A DNA stretch of 64,000 nucleotides from Sphingopyxis sp. MWB1 (GTDB lineage Bacteria > Pseudomonadota > Alphaproteobacteria > Sphingomonadales > Sphingomonadaceae): positions 1,550,001-1,614,000 of the forward strand of contig NZ_JQFJ01000002.1 in the NCBI RefSeq assembly GCF_000763945.1. Reading direction: 5' to 3'. The translations under genes and the position numbers were made by a program. The notes under the pieces are model-generated. The model searched no databases. It was given only the letters and a program-made list of their open reading frames with translations, and had not been told where the DNA came from. How positions within the stretch are numbered: the stretch's first letter is position 1; each line of letters starts with the position of its first letter. This document shows, piece by piece, positions 33,896-42,902 of this stretch.

Positions 33896-34570
33896 CTATT
33901 TACATTCGGCGACCGGTGCCTTGGGCGCATCATTATAGATTTCGCGAAGGTCGCGGCCCTCGCGAATGTTGAAAGCGGCACTCGACCGGATGGTTTTCGG
34001 CCCCAGCCAGCTGCCATAGGCAATGGGCTGATATTGATAGACGACCTCGACGAACATCACCGCGCTGTCGGCGGGGGCCTTCAGTTCGCTTCCCGCCGGG
34101 CCCATGCCGGGGAAGGATTTGCCCTTTTTACCGTCGCCCTCTTTGCCGAAGGAGGATTGGACCTTCAGGTCGCCGAAGCAGCGTTGCCAGTGAATCCATT
34201 GCCCGCCATCGGAATTGGTTTCGAGGCTGGACAATATCAGTCGCCCATTCTTCTTGAAATCGAGACCCCCCGCCTGCTTGTCGATGCCAGCGAAAATCTC
34301 GTTGATATCAAGCTCGCGGATGCGCGGCAGCGTCATATTGCTGCCCACCGCAACGCGCGCAGCATTATCGGCCACGGTCAGCCCCATCTGGCTGATCCGC
34401 GTATTGGCGAGCGTCAGATTGGCGATTTCCAGCCCGCCGAACCCCAGCAGGATCAGGAAGGGAATGGCAAAGGCCATTTCGACCATCAAGGCGCCGCGCA
34501 CGTCGCGGACAAGCGCGCGCACGGAAAAGCTGCGAGCACGCCGCGATAAGGGAGATATCAGCTTCCGCAT
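33896..34570 (-). CDS. TadE-like pilus assembly/minor pseudopilin protein
   Basis: 224 residues. A basic start (RKLISPLSRRARSFSVRALV) leads to DVRGALMVEMAFAIPFLILL, the TadE-like class III signal: a charged segment, a Glu at +5 of the processed helix, then a membrane helix. The remaining ~170 residues are extracytoplasmic, with one segment of low complexity (EGDGKKGKSFPG). TadE-type proteins are minor pseudopilins of Flp/tad pili. It overlaps the preceding tadE by 13 bases, and the pair follows a TadG-like gene. No tadA-D secretion genes are nearby. Confidence 0.8.
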   Translation of the reverse strand: MRKLISPLSRRARSFSVRALVRDVRGALMVEMAFAIPFLILLGFGGLEIANLTLANTRISQMGLTVADNAARVAVGSNMTLPRIRELDINEIFAGIDKQAGGLDFKKNGRLILSSLETNSDGGQWIHWQRCFGDLKVQSSFGKEGDGKKGKSFPGMGPAGSELKAPADSAVMFVEVVYQYQPIAYGSWLGPKTIRSSAAFNIREGRDLREIYNDAPKAPVAECK

Positions 34571-35157
34571 ATGATCTTGCTCGGTGAGCCCTGCGTTGCA
34601 AAGGGCTGGTTTCGCAAAACGGTGGAGGATTGCAGCACGGCTTCCTGCGACTGGCCCAGCATTTTCCAGACCGGCAGGACGCGGTTGAACCGCATCGTCA
34701 CTTCATAAAGGACGACGTCATCGGCCCCGCCATTGCCCGCACGCCCGCGATCAGTATCCCATGACCCATTGCCGTTGACATCCTCGAAACATTCGCCGCT
34801 GTCATAGCGGCTGTTGCTATTGGCGTCGGTGAAGTTTTCGGGCTTTCCGACCTTGTCATAGCCTTCATAGGCCTTGCGGGAAAAAGTCAGATTGGCGCTC
34901 GCCATCACATCCTTGACCCGCTTTGCGACTTCGGCATCGAGCCCTTTCTGGTCGAGCGCATTGCGTTCCAGCGTCGAGGCGCGCGCCGCATCGGCAACCG
35001 CGCCCTGCAGCACCTGCTTGGCATACATTTGCCAGCTATAATCCATGATGCCGAGCAGCAGCAGCAGGAAGATCGGACCGGTCAGCGCAAATTCGACCGC
35101 CGACACCCCGTCCTGTGCGCGGCGAAAGCGCTGTAGCAGGATCCAAAAGTGCCTCAT
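34558..35157 (-). CDS. TadE-family pseudopilin
   Basis: 199 residues. MRHFWILLQRFRRAQDGVSA precedes VEFALTGPIFLLLLLGIMDY, with Gly-Val-Ser-Ala-Val-Glu-Phe as the expected prepilin-peptidase context. An acidic central segment (FTDANSNSRYDSGECFEDV) resembles calcium-binding repeats; a DVNGNGSWD follows that could bind Ca2+. It starts inside the TadG-like stop (ATGA overlap) and ends inside the next gene. Such proteins are processed to short helices in the inner membrane with an exported remainder. Confidence 0.83.
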   Translation of the reverse strand: MRHFWILLQRFRRAQDGVSAVEFALTGPIFLLLLLGIMDYSWQMYAKQVLQGAVADAARASTLERNALDQKGLDAEVAKRVKDVMASANLTFSRKAYEGYDKVGKPENFTDANSNSRYDSGECFEDVNGNGSWDTDRGRAGNGGADDVVLYEVTMRFNRVLPVWKMLGQSQEAVLQSSTVLRNQPFATQGSPSKIICGS

Positions 35158-36722
35158 TTCGACAACCTCAGCTTGGAAATCTGATTGGCGATCTGCTGAA
35201 AGACTTTCTCCAGCTGTTCATTGGTACCCGCCTGATAGGCCCGCCCTTGCGACGCGCAATTGTTGAGCGGTTCGTCATCGCCGACATCGTCGCCAAAGCC
35301 GATCACCCAAACCACAATGCCCTTCGCCTTCGCGCTCTGGCAAAGCTGGACAAAGCGATTGGTGTGGCGCTTATTGGCTTCGCTGTTGCTCCACGCGCCG
35401 ATGCGCTCGATCACCCGTTCCATCCCCTGATGCGAATAGTTGGCGATCGGCGTGTTCATCTCGCCGTCGGTCATGAAGATGATATGGCGACCGATGGGGC
35501 GGCCATTTTCAGCCGTCGCATTTTCGTTCGCGAACAGGCCATCGGGCGAAATCAACCGCGCGCCCCACACCATGCCCGCGTCATGATAAGTATATCCCTG
35601 CGCTTGCAGATCCTTGATCTTGTTCTTGAAAGCCGTTTGCCCGGACGAATCCATGACAGTCAGTTTCATCACCTCCGCCGTGGGACAGGCGCCATAGGAA
35701 CTGCCGCTATCATTCTGTTCGCCGATACTGTTATTGTCGCTGCTGGTGCGCGTATCCCAGCTGCTGGTCCGCGAATAGACGAGGTGCGGCAGAAAGCGCT
35801 TCCACTTGGTGGCGTCGTCGCTCGTCGGCACCATGTCGATATTCATGTCATAGGCGGCGGACGGGGCTTGGCTGGTGGAGCCGAAAGCCGTCGTCTGGCG
35901 CTCGGTCACACAGCCGCGCCAATAGACACGGTCATTGCCACCCTTGCGCCCCGTATCGAACGTCTTCGAGCCGCCAACATCCATGGAACTGACGTCGAAG
36001 GTGCGATTGGTGTGCACATAATCCTTGTTGCTGCTGTCCCAATAACGCGACGGCAGCGTGACCTGGTCCGACAGCCACTTGCTATTCGCGCTGTAAAGAA
36101 CCCGCCCGACATTGACCGCACCGCTATAGGGCACCACGCCGACGCGCAGTCGGCCATCACCCATTTCCGCCGAGGTCAGCGTCGACAGAAAGACGTTGGA
36201 AGCATTCTGCAACCCTTTGAGGGGCGAACCCGCCATCGAACCGGTGACGTCGAGCACCAGCATCACATCGGTATTGGAAATTTCGAGCTTGGCCGTGCAA
36301 TCGACCTCCAGATCGAACCCCGAAAAGCCAAAAGGGAAAATATGCATGATCGCGGTGGGCAGACTGGCCTTTGCCTTACCGGTCACATCGGTTGTCGAGG
36401 GCGAGGTTGGAGTGAAGGAAACGCTGTGGCTTCCATAAAGATTGGCAGGGTAGTTGAAAGCGAACATCTTGTTCGCTTCCGCCTTGGCCGCGTCGGTCCA
36501 TTGTCCGGCCGCCATCGCGCGGCGCCCGGCCAGCACGCCGGCGTCGCACGCCTGCTGCAAGCGCAGTTTCGCCATATAGCCGCGACCGATATCGACGCTG
36601 GAGCCGACAAAGCCGATAATCGGAATCAGCGCCGCAGCCGTCAGAATGAAGGCGTTGCCGCCCTGATCGCGGAGAAATTTTCGCGCAGCCAATCGAATAT
36701 GGCTGCTGAAGGTCCCTCGCAT
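35154..36722 (-). CDS. TadG-like protein with von Willebrand A domain
   Basis: 522 residues from the ATG at 36722; a GTG two codons upstream (36728) is closer to AAGGGGG and may be used. DQGGNAFILTAAALIPIIGF is the Flp-pilus-type N-terminal membrane helix found in TadG. A vWA domain begins near residue 150 with the MIDAS motif DVTGSMAGS (158-166) and ends with VIGFGDDVGDDEPL. Some relatives are secreted or surface-anchored and mediate adhesion. It heads the three-gene tad cluster, which lacks the ATPase and secretin genes in this window. Confidence 0.85.
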   Translation of the reverse strand: MRGTFSSHIRLAARKFLRDQGGNAFILTAAALIPIIGFVGSSVDIGRGYMAKLRLQQACDAGVLAGRRAMAAGQWTDAAKAEANKMFAFNYPANLYGSHSVSFTPTSPSTTDVTGKAKASLPTAIMHIFPFGFSGFDLEVDCTAKLEISNTDVMLVLDVTGSMAGSPLKGLQNASNVFLSTLTSAEMGDGRLRVGVVPYSGAVNVGRVLYSANSKWLSDQVTLPSRYWDSSNKDYVHTNRTFDVSSMDVGGSKTFDTGRKGGNDRVYWRGCVTERQTTAFGSTSQAPSAAYDMNIDMVPTSDDATKWKRFLPHLVYSRTSSWDTRTSSDNNSIGEQNDSGSSYGACPTAEVMKLTVMDSSGQTAFKNKIKDLQAQGYTYHDAGMVWGARLISPDGLFANENATAENGRPIGRHIIFMTDGEMNTPIANYSHQGMERVIERIGAWSNSEANKRHTNRFVQLCQSAKAKGIVVWVIGFGDDVGDDEPLNNCASQGRAYQAGTNEQLEKVFQQIANQISKLRLSK

Positions 36723-36927
36723 GGTCACAAAACCCCCTTGCGCCCTGTCGCACGGATCGCGAAAAAGACGCGACCGGCGGCATGACCTAAGGCCGGTCTG
36801 CTTACCAAAATGCTAATTGCCTCCCGCTGCGCCCGCTTTGCAGCCGCTGAACTGCGTCATTTTGAAACAGCGCGGCGGGTGCGCTATGGCCGGTGCAAGC
36901 GCGCGTCGCTTCTGCTATCGCCGCGCC

Positions 36928-37677
36928 ATGCCTGCCACTCCCGCCTGGCCGCCCGCCAGCACGCCCCGCCTGTTCATCGACCAGCCGCTCGCCCCCGATG
37001 CCGAGGCGGTGGTGGAGGGGGCGGCGGCCCATTACCTCATTAACGTCATGCGGCTGAAGCCCGGCGCGCCGCTGCTCCTCTTTGACAATCGCAGCGGCGA
37101 ATGGCTGGCTTCGCTGGTGGAGGGGAGCCGGAAATCGGCCCGCCTGCACGTGGAACGGCAGATGCGCGCGCTGGAACAAGTGCCCGACCTTTGGCTCTGT
37201 TTCGCGCCGGTGAAAAAGGCGCGGCTCGACTGGATCATCGAAAAGGCGACCGAACTTGGCGTCAGCCGCCTGCAGCCCGTGATCACCGACCGCACCATCG
37301 TCGAGCGCGTGAAGCAGGAAAGGCTGGAGGCGCAGATTATCGAGGCGTGCGAACAATGCGGGCGCACCGCGCTGCCCGCCCTCGGCGAGCCGGTGAAACT
37401 CGCCGCGCTGCTGGAGGAATGGCCACAGACGCGCAAATTGCTGTTCGCCGATGAGGCGGGCGGCGCGCCGATGGCCAGCCTCGATGCCCTCCCGCCCGCG
37501 GCGATCCTGACCGGCCCCGAAGGCGGCTTTACCGACCGCGAGCGCGCGCTGCTGATCGAGCATCCTGCGGTGCGCCGCATGGCGCTCGGCCCCCGCATCC
37601 TGCGCGCCGAAACCGCCGCCATCGCCGCCATCGCGCAATGGATGGGACAGGCGGGCGATTGGGGGGACGGGGCCTAG
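36928..37677 (+). CDS. rsmE: 16S rRNA (uracil1498-N3)-methyltransferase RsmE
   Basis: 249 residues from the ATG at 36928; 37 open codons upstream lack conserved content. A PUA-like N-terminus (TPRLFIDQPL, HYLINVMRLKPGAPLLLFD) is followed by the SPOUT methyltransferase fold. KKARLDWIIEKATELGVSRL and ILTGPEGGFTDRERAL are diagnostic, and LGPRILRAETAAIAAI forms the knotted SAM-binding end. It methylates U1498 in the small-subunit decoding region. Divergent from the TadG-like gene, with a promoter presumably between 36723 and 36927. Confidence 0.93.
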   Translation: MPATPAWPPASTPRLFIDQPLAPDAEAVVEGAAAHYLINVMRLKPGAPLLLFDNRSGEWLASLVEGSRKSARLHVERQMRALEQVPDLWLCFAPVKKARLDWIIEKATELGVSRLQPVITDRTIVERVKQERLEAQIIEACEQCGRTALPALGEPVKLAALLEEWPQTRKLLFADEAGGAPMASLDALPPAAILTGPEGGFTDRERALLIEHPAVRRMALGPRILRAETAAIAAIAQWMGQAGDWGDGA

Positions 37678-37684
37678 CTACCTC

Positions 37685-37785
37685 GTCCTTGCGAGGAGCC
37701 CGGCCTTGCCGGGGGACGAAGCAATCTGTTGCTATCGGCCATGCAGGAACGCCCGCTGGAGATTGCTTCGCCAGCGCGCAATGAC
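37685..37785. repeat. Dispersed palindromic repeat, full-length copy
   Basis: It runs from GTCCTTGCGAGGAGCCCGG to GCGCGCAATGAC, with ends that are inverted copies of each other. A central segment, GCTATCGGCCATGCAGGAAC then GCCCGCTGGAGATTGCTTCG, closely matches 43684-43800. It fills most of the rsmE-gshA gap. Confidence 0.8.
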
Positions 37786-37865
37786 AAGGGGGATATTCGC
37801 GCCGTCCAGCCAAGATTGATGCGTTGCCAATTGCAATTTTCTCCCGGCCCCCTACTTCCCCTTCC

Positions 37866-39239
37866 ATGAGCACGCGGACGGTCTCGGATCAGGACGATCC
37901 TTTCATCGAAAATCCGGGCCAATTGGCCGCCCCCATGATCAAGGGCGAAAAGCCGCGCGAGCGATGGCGCATCGGCACCGAGCATGAAAAATTCGTCTAT
38001 CGGGTCAGCGATCATCGCGCGCCCAGCTATGACGAGCCGGGCGGTATCCATGATCTGCTGATGGCGCTGACGCGCTTTGGCTGGGAACCGGTGCTCGAAG
38101 GCGGGAAGGTCATCGCGCTGTCGGGAAGCGACGGGACGATCAGCCTCGAACCCGCAGGCCAGCTCGAACTGTCGGGCGCGCCGCTGGAGAATCTGCACCA
38201 GACCTGCGCCGAGACGGGGCGCCATTTGAAGCAGGTGAAGGAAGTTGGCGCCGAACTCGGCCTTGGCTTTCTGGGGCTGGGCATGTGGCCCGACAAGCGC
38301 CGGGACGAACTGCCGGTCATGCCCAAGGGACGCTATGGCATCATGCTCGACCATATGCCGCGCGTGGGCAATCTGGGCCTCGACATGATGCTGCGAACCT
38401 GCACCATCCAGACCAACCTCGACTATGGGTCAGAGGCGGATATGGTGCAGAAATTCCGCGTGAGCCTGGCTTTGCAGCCGCTGGCGACCGCATTGTTCGC
38501 TTCCTCGCCCTTTACCGAGGGCAAGCCCAATGGCTATTTTTCCTATCGCAGCCATATCTGGACCGACACCGATCCCGCGCGCACCGGTATGTTGCCTTTC
38601 GTCTTTGACGAAGGGTTCGGCTATGAACGCTATGTCGACTATATGCTCGATGTGCCGATGTATTTCGTGTTCCGCGACGGGCGCTATATCAATGCCGCGG
38701 GGCAGAGTTTCCGCGATTTCATGAAGGGCGAACTGCCTGCGCTGCCGGGCGAATTGCCGCGTCTGTCGGACTGGAACGATCATCTTTCGACCGCCTTTCC
38801 CGAAGTGCGGCTGAAAAGCTTTCTGGAAATGCGCGGCGCCGATGGCGGCCCGTGGAACCGCATTTGCGCGCTGCCCGCGCTGTGGGTCGGGCTGCTTTAT
38901 GACCAAGGCGCGCTCGATGCCGCGTGGGATATCGTCAAGAACTGGACGATCGAGGAACAGCAGGCGCTGCGCGATGCGGTGCCGCGCGAGGGGCTGTGCG
39001 CGCCCGCGCCGGGCGGCGGCACGATCCGCGATCTGGCCGGGCCGGTGCTCGACATTGCGGCGGCGGGGCTCGCGGCGCGCGGCGAGGTCAATTCGATGGG
39101 CGACAATGAAGTCGGCTTCCTTGAGCCGCTGCGCCAGATCGTCAAAAGCGGCAAATCGCCCGCAGACGACCTGCTCGACCGCTATCATGGCGCGTGGAAG
39201 GGCGATTTCTGCCCGCTATATGAAGAATTGAGCTTTTAA
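37866..39239 (+). CDS. gshA: Glutamate--cysteine ligase
   Basis: 457 residues from the ATG at 37866; 14 open codons upstream are not conserved-looking. The sequence RWRIGTEHEKFVYR and LSGSDGTISLEPAGQLELSG are the ATP-grasp-like nucleotide and glutamate-binding strands of the GCS2/plant-type gamma-glutamylcysteine synthetase found in alphaproteobacteria. PMYFVFRDGRYINAAGQSFR and MRGADGGPWNRICALPALWV are also conserved. It makes gamma-glutamylcysteine, the first step of glutathione synthesis. It precedes a large inverted repeat and a bidirectional terminator. Confidence 0.92.
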   Translation: MSTRTVSDQDDPFIENPGQLAAPMIKGEKPRERWRIGTEHEKFVYRVSDHRAPSYDEPGGIHDLLMALTRFGWEPVLEGGKVIALSGSDGTISLEPAGQLELSGAPLENLHQTCAETGRHLKQVKEVGAELGLGFLGLGMWPDKRRDELPVMPKGRYGIMLDHMPRVGNLGLDMMLRTCTIQTNLDYGSEADMVQKFRVSLALQPLATALFASSPFTEGKPNGYFSYRSHIWTDTDPARTGMLPFVFDEGFGYERYVDYMLDVPMYFVFRDGRYINAAGQSFRDFMKGELPALPGELPRLSDWNDHLSTAFPEVRLKSFLEMRGADGGPWNRICALPALWVGLLYDQGALDAAWDIVKNWTIEEQQALRDAVPREGLCAPAPGGGTIRDLAGPVLDIAAAGLAARGEVNSMGDNEVGFLEPLRQIVKSGKSPADDLLDRYHGAWKGDFCPLYEELSF

Positions 39240-39250
39240 AGATCATCTCA

Positions 39251-39321
39251 CCGGCTCGCTCCCCCTTCCGGCCTCCCCGCGGGCAGTAAGCTATGGGAGG
39301 CCGGGAGGGGGAGCGGGCCGG
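39251..39321. repeat. Large imperfect inverted repeat (27-base arms)
   Basis: CCGGCTCGCTCCCCCTTCCG followed by GCCTCCC (39251-39277) pairs with 39295-39321 at about 25 of 27 positions. The loop is 17 bases. It is a REP/BIME-like element of the kind dispersed in sphingomonad genomes. It lies just ahead of the terminator in the gshA-OmpA gap. Confidence 0.7.
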
Positions 39322-39333
39322 TGCCGCAAAAAG

Positions 39334-39368
39334 AAAGGGCGCCGCCCTTTCAGGCAGCGCCCCTTTTT
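39334..39368. terminator. Bidirectional intrinsic terminator
   Basis: GGGCGC (39337-39342) pairs with GCGCCC (39357-39362), extended by GCC/GGC inside. It is flanked by AAAGAAA on the left and CTTTTT on the right, giving a U-run on both strands. It serves the convergent gshA and OmpA-like genes. Confidence 0.7.
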
Positions 39369-39383
39369 CAGCCGTCCGGCGCC

Positions 39384-40073
39384 TTAGCGCGCGGCGGCGA
39401 CGTCGGATTGCGTCACCGGGGTGATGCGGATTTCGACGCGGCGGTTGCAGCGATAATCGGCTTCGGTGCGTTCCGGCGTACATTTCAGCTGCGATTCGCC
39501 ATAGCCGAGCGTTGCCATGCGCGCGCGCTGCACCCCGCGACCCGCCAGATAATCGGCAACCGAAACCGCGCGGCGTTCGGACAGGCCCTGGTTATAGCTG
39601 TCGCTGCCGGTCGAATCGGTATGCCCATAAATGTCGATATAGGTGCTGGGATATTCGGCGAGCGTTGCGGCGACATTGTCGAGCACGCCGCGGAACTGCG
39701 AGCTGACCATCGCGCTATTGTGATCGAAGGTCACATCGCCCGGCATGTTCAGCACCAGCTCGTCGCCCTGACGGTCGACGTCAATGCCCGTGCCGGCGGT
39801 GCGTTCGCGCAGCTTCTTTTCCTGCTGATCCATATAATAGCCGGCGCCCGCGCCCGCGATGGCACCGATGCCCGCGCCGACGATTTCCTCGGTCCGGCTG
39901 TTCTTGCCGCCGATCAGGTCGCCGAGCAGATAGCCGCCCAGTGCGCCGCCGACACCCCCGATGGCGGCCTTGGAAATCTTGCGCTCGCCTGTCACCGGAT
40001 CGGTAACGCAGCCCGTCAGTGTCACGGCGCCCACGGTGGCGAGGGCCACCAGCTTGATGCTGTTCATGTTCAT
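39384..40073 (-). CDS. OmpA-family lipoprotein with glycine zipper
   Basis: 229 residues. A lipobox LTGC gives a lipidated Cys22. A glycine zipper region (GGVGGALGGYLLGDLIGG, then GAGIGAIAGAGAGYY) follows at about 39-80. The OmpA C-terminal domain (peptidoglycan binding) includes YIDIYGHTDSTGSDSYNQGL and RRVEIRITP. It should tether the outer membrane to peptidoglycan. A candidate EcfG stress promoter lies ~63 bases upstream of the start, which fits the envelope role. The bidirectional terminator ends it. Confidence 0.9.
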   Translation of the reverse strand: MNMNSIKLVALATVGAVTLTGCVTDPVTGERKISKAAIGGVGGALGGYLLGDLIGGKNSRTEEIVGAGIGAIAGAGAGYYMDQQEKKLRERTAGTGIDVDRQGDELVLNMPGDVTFDHNSAMVSSQFRGVLDNVAATLAEYPSTYIDIYGHTDSTGSDSYNQGLSERRAVSVADYLAGRGVQRARMATLGYGESQLKCTPERTEADYRCNRRVEIRITPVTQSDVAAAR

Positions 40074-40135
40074 TGGATCGCTCCCTTATTTCAGGCCACA
40101 CGTCGCCTGTTGCGACGGTCGCCTCGCACAGCGAT

Positions 40136-40160
40136 AACATATCCCGCGCCATCTGGTTCC
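40136..40160 (-). promoter_or_regulatory. Candidate EcfG (general stress) promoter of the OmpA-like gene
   Basis: On the minus strand, GGAAC (40156-40160) and TGTT (40136-40139) are separated so that GGAAC and GTT are 17 bases apart. This matches the alphaproteobacterial EcfG consensus (GGAAC, 16-17 bases, cGTT). It lies about 63 bases before the start codon. Confidence 0.45.
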
Positions 40161-40288
40161 AAAAACTGGCTAAAGCGCAAAATGATGAACATGGGCGGGG
40201 CCATTGTGAGCCCATGGCATTTCGCCTATAGGGACAGCATGAACGAAGCTGAGAGGGGCTGGGCGCCACCGCGCCGGACAAATATACG

Positions 40289-41611
40289 ATGACCCCATTT
40301 CCCTGGGGCGATGTCGCCATCATCGCGATCCTCGTCCTTCTCAATGGCGTTTTTGCCATGTCCGAACTGGCCATTGTGTCGGCGCGCGACCCCCGGCTGC
40401 AAGCCGCGGAAAAGCGCGGTAGCCGCGGCGCCCGTATCGCCCGCCAGCTTGCCGCCGATCCGGGGCGATTCCTGTCAACCGTTCAGGTCGGCATCACCCT
40501 GATCGGCATTCTGGCCGGTGCCTATTCGGGCGCCAGCCTGGGCGGACCGGTCGGCGAACGGCTGCAAAGCTGGTTCGGCCTTGATCCGCAAACGGCGAAC
40601 ACCGCCGGTTTCGCGGTGGTAATCGCACTCACCACCTATGCCTCGCTGATTGCGGGCGAGCTGGTGCCCAAGCAATTTGCCCTGCGCGCGCCCGAAGCCA
40701 TCGCCAGCGTCGTCGCGCCGATCATGTTCTGGCTGTCGCGCGTTGCGGCGCCGCTGGTCTGGTTGCTCGATACCAGTTCCGCACTGGTGTTCCGCCTGAT
40801 GGGCCTCAAACGCGAATCCGAAGACCGGGTGACGGCCGAGGAATTGCACCTGATCGTCGCCGAAGCGTCGAAATCGGGGGTGATTGAGGAAAGCGAACGC
40901 GCGATCATCTCGGGCGTGGTGCGCCTCGCCGACCGGCCGGTGCGCGAGGTGATGACCCCGCGCAAGGATGTCGACTGGATCAATATCGCCGCCGATGCCG
41001 ATGCGGTGCGCGCCAAGCTGCTGGAAACCCCGCACACCCGCCTGCCCGTCGCGCGCGGTTCGGTCGATGACATCGTCGGCATTGTGCAATCGCGCGACAT
41101 TGCCGCTGCCCTGTTTCGCGGCGAAACGCTCGACCTTGAAAAGCTCACGCGCCCGGCAAAGGTCATCCACGACCAGATTGACGCAATGGATGCGCTCGAA
41201 AGCCTGCGCGCCGCCGAAGTGCCGATGCTGCTGGTCCATGATGAATATGGCCATTTCGAAGGGTTGGTGACCCCCGCCGACCTCATGTCCGCAATTGCGG
41301 GCGAATTCGCCTCCGACCAGGATATCGGCAGCGAACCGTTCGTCACCGAGCGCGAGGACGGCAGCTTGCTGATCGCGGGGTCGATGCCCGCCGACCAGAT
41401 GGCCGACCGGCTGGGGATCGAACTCGACGATGATCGCGACTATGCCACCGCCGCCGGCCATGCGCTCGCCATTTTGAAGCATCTTCCGACCGAGGGCGAA
41501 AGCTTCATCGACCGCGGCTGGCGCTTTGAAATCGTCGATATGGACGGGCGCAAGATCGACAAGCTGCTCGTCAGCCAGCATTCACGCGCCGAAAGCGAAG
41601 CGACCGCCTGA
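40289..41611 (+). CDS. CNNM/CorC-type hemolysin-like transporter (CBS pair)
   Basis: 440 residues. The N-terminal ~180 residues are a CNNM-type membrane domain with helices and re-entrant segments (FPWGDVAIIAILVLLNGVFA, VQVGITLIGILAGAYSGASL). Two CBS domains follow (from ~215), including MTPRKDVDWINIAADADAV and MLLVHDEYGHFEGLVTPADL. The C-terminal CorC-HlyC domain runs to the end (GRKIDKLLVSQ). Members are probable Mg2+ or metal transporters, historically called hemolysin C; the cation is not determinable here. It has its own promoter region in the 215-base gap to the OmpA-like gene. Confidence 0.87.
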   Translation: MTPFPWGDVAIIAILVLLNGVFAMSELAIVSARDPRLQAAEKRGSRGARIARQLAADPGRFLSTVQVGITLIGILAGAYSGASLGGPVGERLQSWFGLDPQTANTAGFAVVIALTTYASLIAGELVPKQFALRAPEAIASVVAPIMFWLSRVAAPLVWLLDTSSALVFRLMGLKRESEDRVTAEELHLIVAEASKSGVIEESERAIISGVVRLADRPVREVMTPRKDVDWINIAADADAVRAKLLETPHTRLPVARGSVDDIVGIVQSRDIAAALFRGETLDLEKLTRPAKVIHDQIDAMDALESLRAAEVPMLLVHDEYGHFEGLVTPADLMSAIAGEFASDQDIGSEPFVTEREDGSLLIAGSMPADQMADRLGIELDDDRDYATAAGHALAILKHLPTEGESFIDRGWRFEIVDMDGRKIDKLLVSQHSRAESEATA

Positions 41612-41640
41612 CGCGCGCCGCGCGGGCGCCCGCCCCCCGG

Positions 41641-42663
41641 TCACTCCTCCAGCGCGTCGAAATAGCGGCCCATTGAATCAAACGCGCCTTGCGCCAGCGC
41701 GATGAAGATGCGCCGCCCGTCATGCGGATCGGCCTCGCGCAGGAAAAGCCCCGCGTCGGTCATCGTCTTGATCCAGCGCAGCGCGGTTGTCGCAGGCACC
41801 GCCGCCGCGATGCACAGGCTCGACACCGAAACCGGCTGTTTTTCCAGCCGCGCCGCATATAGGTCGAGCAGCATGTCCCAGGCGGGATCGGCGAACATGT
41901 CGGCGGGGAAATATTGCTCGCGCATCCGCCGCTGTCGCAGCAATCGGCGCACCTGTTTCGCGCGCTGCCGCTCGAAATTCCCGTCGTCCGCTGTCAGCGC
42001 CCCCGGCATTCCCCGAAAGCTGCGCCCCGGCGCCTGGACCTGCGCCAGCGGGTCGGGCCGCGCCCTGTCGGCGCCCAGCCCGTCATATCCCGGCAAGCCG
42101 CTTTCGCGCGCGGTCAATTGCCCCAGAAAGCGGGAAATGCGCGCCACTTCCTCCTGCAGCCGGTCGATCCGTTCCATGGCCGTGTCGCGCGCAATATCAT
42201 GCAGGACCAGCCGCCGGTCGGGCTGCGCCGAAACCAGCGCCGCGAGCCGCTCCGCCGCGGTCGGATCGACAAGCCATTGCACCGGCCTGTCGGCAGGCAG
42301 CATGGCCATCATCCGGTCCAGCCCGGCCAGCGAGGTTTCGCAGACGAGGCCGCATGTCCCCGCATCGGCAAAGTCCGCAATGGCGGAAAGCAGCCCCTCC
42401 TCCACCTTGTCGTCCGTGCGGAGCCAGATGATGTCGAGCCGCACCATCGCACGCATATGATCGACCGCCTGCGCGGGCGGAAGGGCCGCGGCGAGCCGGG
42501 CGCCGGGCAATTTTTCCATAAAGGAAAAGTTTGCGGGATCGCCAATTCCCAGAATTACGGCTTCAAATTGTCGATCGCTCCCAAATTGGAAGTAATAATC
42601 AAGGCCAGCCCCGCCGCCTTCCACTTCATTCTGATTACAAAGCGTCCCGTCATATTGCGTCAT
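41641..42663 (-). CDS. MarR-like winged-helix protein with unusual N-terminal domain
   Basis: 340 residues. The C-terminal ~80 residues form a winged helix (LDLYAARLEKQPVSVSSLCI, AAAVPATTALRWIKTMTDAG, then DPHDGRRIFIAL), typical of MarR-like regulators in sphingomonads. The N-terminal ~150 residues contain a beta/alpha region with VILGIGD and RLDIIWLRTDD, reminiscent of a response-receiver-like fold without its phospho-Asp set. A helical linker (MERIDRLQEEVARISRFLGQ) joins them. It probably senses a signal at the N-terminus and binds DNA through the C-terminus. The gene is isolated from both neighbours. Confidence 0.72.
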   Translation of the reverse strand: MTQYDGTLCNQNEVEGGGAGLDYYFQFGSDRQFEAVILGIGDPANFSFMEKLPGARLAAALPPAQAVDHMRAMVRLDIIWLRTDDKVEEGLLSAIADFADAGTCGLVCETSLAGLDRMMAMLPADRPVQWLVDPTAAERLAALVSAQPDRRLVLHDIARDTAMERIDRLQEEVARISRFLGQLTARESGLPGYDGLGADRARPDPLAQVQAPGRSFRGMPGALTADDGNFERQRAKQVRRLLRQRRMREQYFPADMFADPAWDMLLDLYAARLEKQPVSVSSLCIAAAVPATTALRWIKTMTDAGLFLREADPHDGRRIFIALAQGAFDSMGRYFDALEE

Positions 42664-42902
42664 ATGCCCTGCCCTTTGTTACTCCGTCTCGGCGTCCTTA
42701 TGCCGTCACTTCGGCCCCATCATTCTTTTCTTCGGTCCTATTTGCCGTCAAAGCGGAGTGAGCCACCCCTTGTCAGAAAAGACGATGGGACAAGGCCGGG
42801 GAGAATTTGGTCCGATTTGGACATTATTTACTCTGACCGTCAACCATCTTTCCGCCATCACCTCGCTTGCCAATGAGCATTTGAGCGGGCAGTCATAGGG
42901 AC

